Source: Phoronis ovalis (lineage: Eukaryota > Phoronida > Phoronidae). Taken from it: a stretch of DNA of 11,211 nucleotides. The notes beneath the pieces were generated by a model, which was not told where the DNA came from, did no database searches, and saw only the letters and a list, made by a program, of their open reading frames with translations. The stretch's first letter is position 1. Every line of letters starts with the position of its first letter. Positions 7,466-11,211 of the stretch are shown here, piece by piece. The stretch spans positions 1 to 11,211 of the forward strand of contig JAOXYB010055367.1 of assembly GCA_028565635.1 (NCBI GenBank), written 5' to 3'. The translations under genes were made by a program, and so were the position numbers.

Positions 7466-7772
7466 GCGAAAAAGATGACACGTGATTCCGAAAATTCATA
7501 ATATGTTGATTTACATAAGAAAGGGACTTCGTGTTGTCGCTATGGATGTGCCAGTTTTTCTTATTCAAGGGAATAGATCACGCAATTGTCACTGAATGAA
7601 ATTATCCTACACTAACGCATATAACCTGTGGTGTAGCCTACACCAAATGAACATTATATTTTGTACAGAACATCTGTACGCTTAAAAAATTAAAACACCA
7701 ACCCTGTCAACTCATATTGTCCTTTAATTGATTTGCAGCAGTAATGAAATCTGGAAATAAATCTGGCAATGG
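7466..7772. other. Possible promoter side of the 7395 exon; otherwise unassigned
   Basis: Apart from the CACGTG (about 7480-7485) and the TTTTCGCG next to it, I see no coding sequence, repeat or RNA gene here. Confidence 0.4.
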
Positions 7773-8023
7773 TGTAAGATTTTAGTTGTTAATAACAATA
7801 AAATAACTATTAAACCAAGAAAGATCTCCAAAAAGGAATTACACCACAAAGTAATTTGGATTAATTGCACAGTAATGATAATACTGTATTGTATGATCCT
7901 CAAATATATGTATAAAATGTTAACAGTTGAATAATTGATTAGTTTAGTACATAATTTTTGGAGTCACTTTAATTAAATTTCCAAATTAATAACAATAAAA
8001 TACACACATGTGTTATAATTAAA

Positions 8024-8257
8024 TTAAATTCTAACCATCTCCAGTTTTTCTTCCATAGCATCGAAGAATCCTTCAAAGGTGTCGGTGGCTCCTTCGGACA
8101 AAAAGTATTCCTCTTTCTTTACCTGTCGAATGATACTTACGGATCGCATAGAATAAGTTGCTAAGATCCAGAATATCATTGCCCAGAACAGGTTTTAGAT
8201 CACGCAATTGGACCTGCTGCTTTTTAGGGCAAACCACCAAATGCCTATCATTAAAAC
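8024..8257 (-). pseudogene. Second exon of an unrecognised two-exon gene, with a frame break
   Basis: The acceptor ACGCATTTTCAG ends at 8258 and leads in phase 1 into FNDRHLVVCPKKQQ, then LRDLKPVLGNDILDLSNLF. Near 8113-8118 the frame breaks by one base. The shifted frame continues with equally protein-like EEYFLSEGATDTFEGFFDAM and ends LEMVRI before TAA (8024-8026). Together the two parts give about 77 codons. A consensus donor, GATCC/GTAAGTAT, sits at 8141/8140, just before the break. Removing 8113-8140 as a 28-base intron would restore the frame, but that is far below normal metazoan intron length. A one-base insertion is simpler. The function is unknown, and the high density of charged and aromatic residues argues for a real protein ancestry. 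Confidence 0.55.
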
Positions 8258-8411
8258 CTGAAAATGCGTATTTTATTTTTTGTATAAAAGAGTTCACGTT
8301 TCTGCGCTAAGCTCACTATCATACTAATAACAATCTAATTAATGGGAACAATTACTTTACTAAAAATCAAAAAAAGGCAAAGTAAATAGATGTGGTGTTT
8401 GATATATTCAC

Positions 8412-8445
8412 CATCATAGTCGTTGAAATTCAGCCAAGCAGCCAT
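8412..8445 (-). CDS. Candidate first coding exon (MAAWLNFNDYDG)
   Basis: ATG at 8445-8443 opens a frame reading MAAWLNFNDYD and the first base of a glycine codon, ending at the donor TATGATG/GTGAAT (8412/8411). The donor phase is 1, which matches the acceptor of the segment at 8257 and completes GGT for glycine. The intron between them would be 154 bases. G at position +4 after the ATG suits initiation. No clear promoter was found upstream: TATAAA lies only about 15 bases before the ATG, too close to act for this start. If the 8024-8257 segment is dead, this exon is part of the same relic. Confidence 0.5.
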
Positions 8446-9520
8446 AATAGATGGTTTATACTGCACAATCGTTATATGCATGTATTTTCTGTACACTTAA
8501 ATCTACCTAATTACATAAGTGGACAGTTGTCTTGAACAGGTGACTGTTTGACCAGCTGGTGTATTTTCAGAATGCTAGCAATTAAGTTGATGTTATCTTA
8601 TATATCAAAGATAAATTTTTTTATATTCGCTAATTTTAATTAGATGCTAACATTTGACAAAAAAATATTAACCGGTATAGTTAAAATGCGTTTTTTCCAT
8701 AGACGCTGTACCACATGTCCAAGTATTTCCTCCGTTCAAACTCGAGTGCTTTTCTGTTACAGTGCGATCCAGAATTATTGCCTCATGGCTCATAGAATGT
8801 TGATTCCTAATAGTGTTAAAATAATAATAGGTTAATGTCTAGTGTCTGTGTGGTGTTATCTTTTAAATGTTAAGGTACAGTAAAAGTGACACTTAGTGGT
8901 TGACACCTTATGTATAGGCTATACTATACATTACACTAGTGTTCGCAGACATATGTTCAAACATAATAAAGTCCGAATTCGTGCTAAACAGTGTTGTATT
9001 TTAGAGTGACAATCTACCAAAAGCACTCCCAGAAATGTTCACATGCTGTATAGGACTAGAGCAAAATTCGAGTTACAGATAATGTTTAGCTATAGGAAAA
9101 ATTAGTATTTTTTCCTGGAGGCACTGTTGCTCCGCCAGGTAGTGAAACTGTGGGTTTTGAGTATATATATACTAATATAAAGAGGGGAAGTTTAAGTAAA
9201 ATTAAACTCTAAATGCACGAATTATAGTAGGTTTTATATGCTTAAACATGAGACTATATATAAGGGGTGGCGATGCATTTTGGGGCAATCCTTTTATCAA
9301 GCCAAATTAGACTTGTGTGTTCTAGAAATGCAGTGTTTCAAAAAACGTAGAAGTCTTTGTGATTGGATGATGCCTTTACTAGGTTTAATCATATTAGCTA
9401 AAATATTTAGCCGTAGGTGTGTTCATTTACTCGGTATTTCTTTAAATTTTGAACTGTATATTGTAAGATACAGTCCGTGTGTTAGGTATAGAGAATATTC
9501 TATTAGCAAAAAGTTAATTA
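8446..9520. other. No supported gene; small palindromes
   Basis: About 1.1 kb without a supportable gene. Two plus-strand frames (8644-8835 and 9238-9531) lack motifs and splice context. Structures seen are an imperfect hairpin CCTGG...CCAGG at 9114-9139 and a 14-base palindrome AGTATATATATACT at 9160-9173. Confidence 0.5.
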
Positions 9521-9557
9521 GCCCTTTTTAGAGGGTGCGGGTGGCACTTAAAGTGCC
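9521..9557 (-). terminator. Histone mRNA 3'-end-like stem-loop with downstream purine element (copy 2)
   Basis: On the minus strand CAAAC is followed by GGCACT-TTA-AGTGCC (9557-9543), a six-base-pair stem, then ACCC, and after a spacer CTAAAAAGGGC (9531-9521). Start, stem length, ACCC flank and a downstream purine element match the histone 3' processing signal, but the loop is three bases instead of four. It aligns with the 5399-5434 copy over about 50 bases, and three stem pairs differ by compensating changes in both strands. The stop codon of the coding block at 9582 is 24 bases upstream, a typical distance for histone-type ends. A second small hairpin, CCTGC...GCAGG (9578-9593), overlaps that stop codon. 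Confidence 0.42.
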
Positions 9558-9581
9558 GTTTGTTTGAATTTTACCAGCCTG

Positions 9582-10124
9582 CTATACGGCAGGTTTTGCC
9601 GCCTTCAGTCGTGACTTATTTAGGTTGAGAAATTGTTCTAATTTTTCCATTTTTTCTGCTATAGCCAAGTTCGAGTCGATTAGAGAATTAATGTGTCTAG
9701 ACTGCATTGCAGCTGACTCTTGTAAAACAGCAACCACTGCTTTCTGATTAGAGGCCTCTTTTGGCTCGGCTAGGTCTTGTTTCAATTTTTTTGATTCAAC
9801 AGAAGGATGGACAGATGCTGGGTAAGTATGGTTTTGTTTTTTGCATCTGCCCCAGACAGAACCTCTTGGATGGCACTCCGGGAAACCACCCGCAAGGTTT
9901 CACCTGACTGACAGGCACATAAAACCTCTGGTGTCCAATTCTTCTACCCACTCGCTCCACTCATGTAGTCAGACGCTGCAGTTCTCTATTTTTGAGATCT
10001 GCTTTTGATTCGATAGATGTGACAACTTCTTTTCCAGATCCGGCACCATGCCAGAGGGTTTCTAGAATGCCAAGGTGGCCCCTGACACCCCAGGCTGTCT
10101 GGACTCTCGAGCCCTTCTTGGAAC
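9582..10124 (-). pseudogene. Decayed or frameshifting coding block ending in a coiled-coil tail
   Basis: This minus-strand block is richer in GC than its neighbours and follows the acceptor GCATCTATTTTCAG ending at 10125. From there to about 9950 the protein-like stretches lie in different frames (for example SIESKADLKNRELQRLTT before a stop at 9961), so that part is broken. From about 9945 one frame reads KNWTPEVLCACQSGETLRVV, then SRSAIQEVLSGADAKNK, and stops at 9782. The overlapping -1 frame takes over at 9785 with LKQDLAEPKEASNQKA and a coiled-coil-like stretch (IAEKMEKLEQFLNLNK), ending KAAKPAV at a TAG (9582-9584). The junction is the heptamer A AAA AAT (9791-9785). The family is unknown; a gag-like transposon protein is my best guess. 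Confidence 0.5.
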
Positions 10125-10127
10125 CTG

Positions 10128-10480
10128 AAAATAGATGCAAAACAAAGCTTGAGTATTTGGCAATTAACATCAACAACTGGATGTCTAGCATGTACAGAGT
10201 GACACAATAATTCTTTGAGATATACAATGTAGCTTGCTGAAAATTGACAAAAACCAATAGGCAATCCTAAAAATTATACGGAATAAACTGAAAATCAAGG
10301 TTTTAAAATACATAAATTTTAAGAATCTTTTTGAAAATTATGTGCTGAAATAGAACAGAATAATATCATAAAACTGTCAACAGACAAGCAGTAGACACAA
10401 CTACAAAAGGTTTTGCACTTAGTATATACCTACTGTGTAAGTTTTGACTTTACACAGACAAATTATGTGATTCCTTTTAC
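10128..10480. other. Intergenic or intron stretch without recognised content
   Basis: This is AT-rich sequence between the decayed block and exon 10481-10597. It supplies the polypyrimidine side of the acceptor at 10125 and otherwise shows nothing I can support. Confidence 0.5.
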
Positions 10481-10597
10481 AAGTATTATCTTTTGTGACA
10501 GATTGGTTGTCAAGGGGATTAATCCTGCTGCAGAAATTAAATCCTCAAGTTCCCTGACCGCTTTTTGAAAGTCATCCTGGGTGCTTGATTGCTTAAT
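10481..10597 (-). CDS. Exon encoding an acidic helical segment
   Basis: This 117-base segment encodes 39 residues in phase 0 at both ends. The acceptor is ATTTATTTGCATTGCAG ending at 10598. The sequence starts IKQSSTQDDFQKAVRELEDL, whose spacing of hydrophobic residues suggests a helix, and continues ISAAGLIPLTTNLSQKIIL. The proposed donor CTT/GTAAAA (10481/10480) is weak. Without it the frame runs six more codons to TAA at 10463-10465 and this would be a last exon. The splice reading is preferred because phase 0 fits both the donor at 11179 and the acceptor at 3992, but the intron to 3991 would be about 6.5 kb. If it is a last exon, the upstream and downstream exons belong to two genes. The family is not recognised. 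Confidence 0.5.
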
Positions 10598-11178
10598 CTG
10601 CAATGCAAATAAATAATTTCGTAGTCTTCAAAAATGCTAACATGGGTTATTAATTTATGAAACAAACATTGGTAGTAATGTGTATTATATGTCCATGCCT
10701 AGATAAAAGAACATTCAGTAATTACACTGGTGCCAACAGAACCATTCATTATTGCAAAAAAACTACTTAGGAATATGAATACTAGGAACAAGACTCAAAT
10801 CTGAAAGGTAATAAATATACTAATAGTTTTTGTATTATACAAATATAGTTTCATTAAAGCCACAAAAACAACATATTTAAAATATATCAAAAACATGTTT
10901 CCATTATAAGTTTTACTTTGACTACTTTTACCAGTTTATAGTTAGATGCCATACTCTTCAGTATTTTGAATGCATAGACATTGTGCATGCGCTCATTTTA
11001 AATATGGTATAAACATAAATGATATAATTTCATAATTTCTAGAATATAATCTTTTGACCCAAGTGATATACTAAAATAAACTATATTATACATTAATAGT
11101 GGCTCTATTCATTGTGATATAGAATTTTATAAACATACAGTATGTTAGTATTACATCAATTTGATTTCTATTTATTAC
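10598..11178. other. Intron without recognised content
   Basis: This AT-rich 581-base stretch lies between the donor at 11178 and the acceptor at 10598. I see no repeat, open frame or RNA gene in it. Confidence 0.55.
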
Positions 11179-11211
11179 CTGTAAAATCTTGTTCTGCAAA
11201 TCATAATCTGG
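11179..11211 (-). CDS. Partial exon at the window edge
   Basis: The minus strand reads PDYDLQNKILQ into the donor TTACAG/GTAATA at 11179/11178. It ends in phase 0, matching the acceptor of exon 10481-10597. Only 33 bases are visible, so the call rests on the donor and the phase match. The residue pattern would continue the helical segment of the next exon. Confidence 0.42.

Larger units (their letters stand above)
6189..7968. repeat. Two-unit direct duplication, second unit interrupted
   Basis: Unit 1 spans 6189-6676 and unit 2 spans 6700-7968. Block 1 is 6189-6374 and 6700-6876, sharing TAAGAACATACGGG, TTCA-GGCTGATTGCATAT and GTCACTG-TGTGAAT. Block 2 is 6454-6676 and 7773-7968, sharing GTAAGATTTTAGTT, ATAAAATAACT, TTACACCACA and AGTACATAATTTTT. 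In unit 1 the blocks are 79 bases apart; in unit 2 they are about 896 apart because of inserted sequence that includes the solo LTR. On the minus strand block 1 encodes RPGGTVGHGY with IHHSD in unit 1, and RPGGRVGQGY with IHSSD in unit 2. The copies are moderately diverged. Confidence 0.82.

Noticed and set aside
9238-9531. 97-codon plus-strand open frame ending in the hairpin region
   Set aside because: There is no family resemblance. Its end shares KLISP with a frame at 5399, but that follows from the shared nucleotide repeat.
9521-9557. Helitron 3' end (hairpin followed by CTRR)
   Set aside because: CTAA occurs about 11 bases after the stem, but the expected T after it is missing and no TC start or helicase is visible. 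The second copy lacks that spacing. It remains an alternative, not a call.
9582-9584. Histone H1 because the frame ends KAAKPAV before a histone-like stem-loop
   Set aside because: The rest of the frame is an acidic coiled-coil type with no H1 globular domain or lysine-rich tail.
9921-10210. Plus-strand open frame of about 95 codons antisense to the decayed block
   Set aside because: It looks like the shadow of GC-richer minus-strand coding sequence; the minus strand has the acceptor and the better protein-like segments.
1-11211. CRISPR array, phage or bacterial operon
   Set aside because: There are no spaced repeats of that type, no bacterial gene density and clear GT-AG introns.

Overview
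The window looks like metazoan nuclear DNA, most likely from an invertebrate (a mollusc is my guess, not shown by the sequence). It is AT-rich, has GT-AG introns with polypyrimidine tracts, carries decayed Ty3/Gypsy-type sequence and has few long open frames. Nothing looks bacterial. Almost everything coding-like lies on the minus strand, so genes read from high to low coordinates.

The best-supported gene is a split minus-strand gene. Seven exon candidates have splice signals and matching intron phases: 11179-11211, 10481-10597, 3933-3991, 2716-2830, 2413-2487, 1860-2078 and 97-262. The last exon carries the first two-thirds of a double-stranded-RNA-binding domain, closest by eye to the TARBP2/PRKRA group. 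The upstream exons are acidic, then basic, and match no family I can name. The gene runs off both ends of the window.

Its introns are full of other material. The 263-1859 intron holds a broken Ty3/Gypsy pol fragment (337-1226) and a tandem pair of exon-like cassettes (1227-1647). The 2831-3932 intron holds an inverted-repeat element with a duplicated arm. The roughly 6.5 kb intron 3992-10480 holds a promoter-like cluster near 5.0-5.15 kb, two related hairpins like histone mRNA 3' ends (5399-5434 and 9521-9557), a last-exon candidate (5872-6228), and an interrupted duplication (6189-7968) with a solo LTR in its second unit. It also holds a two-exon coding candidate with a frame break (8024-8445) and a richer-GC decayed coding block (9582-10124). 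The two reading frames of that block meet at a perfect -1 slippery heptamer.

All translations, phases and repeats were read by eye. No database search was possible, so names rest on motif recognition.
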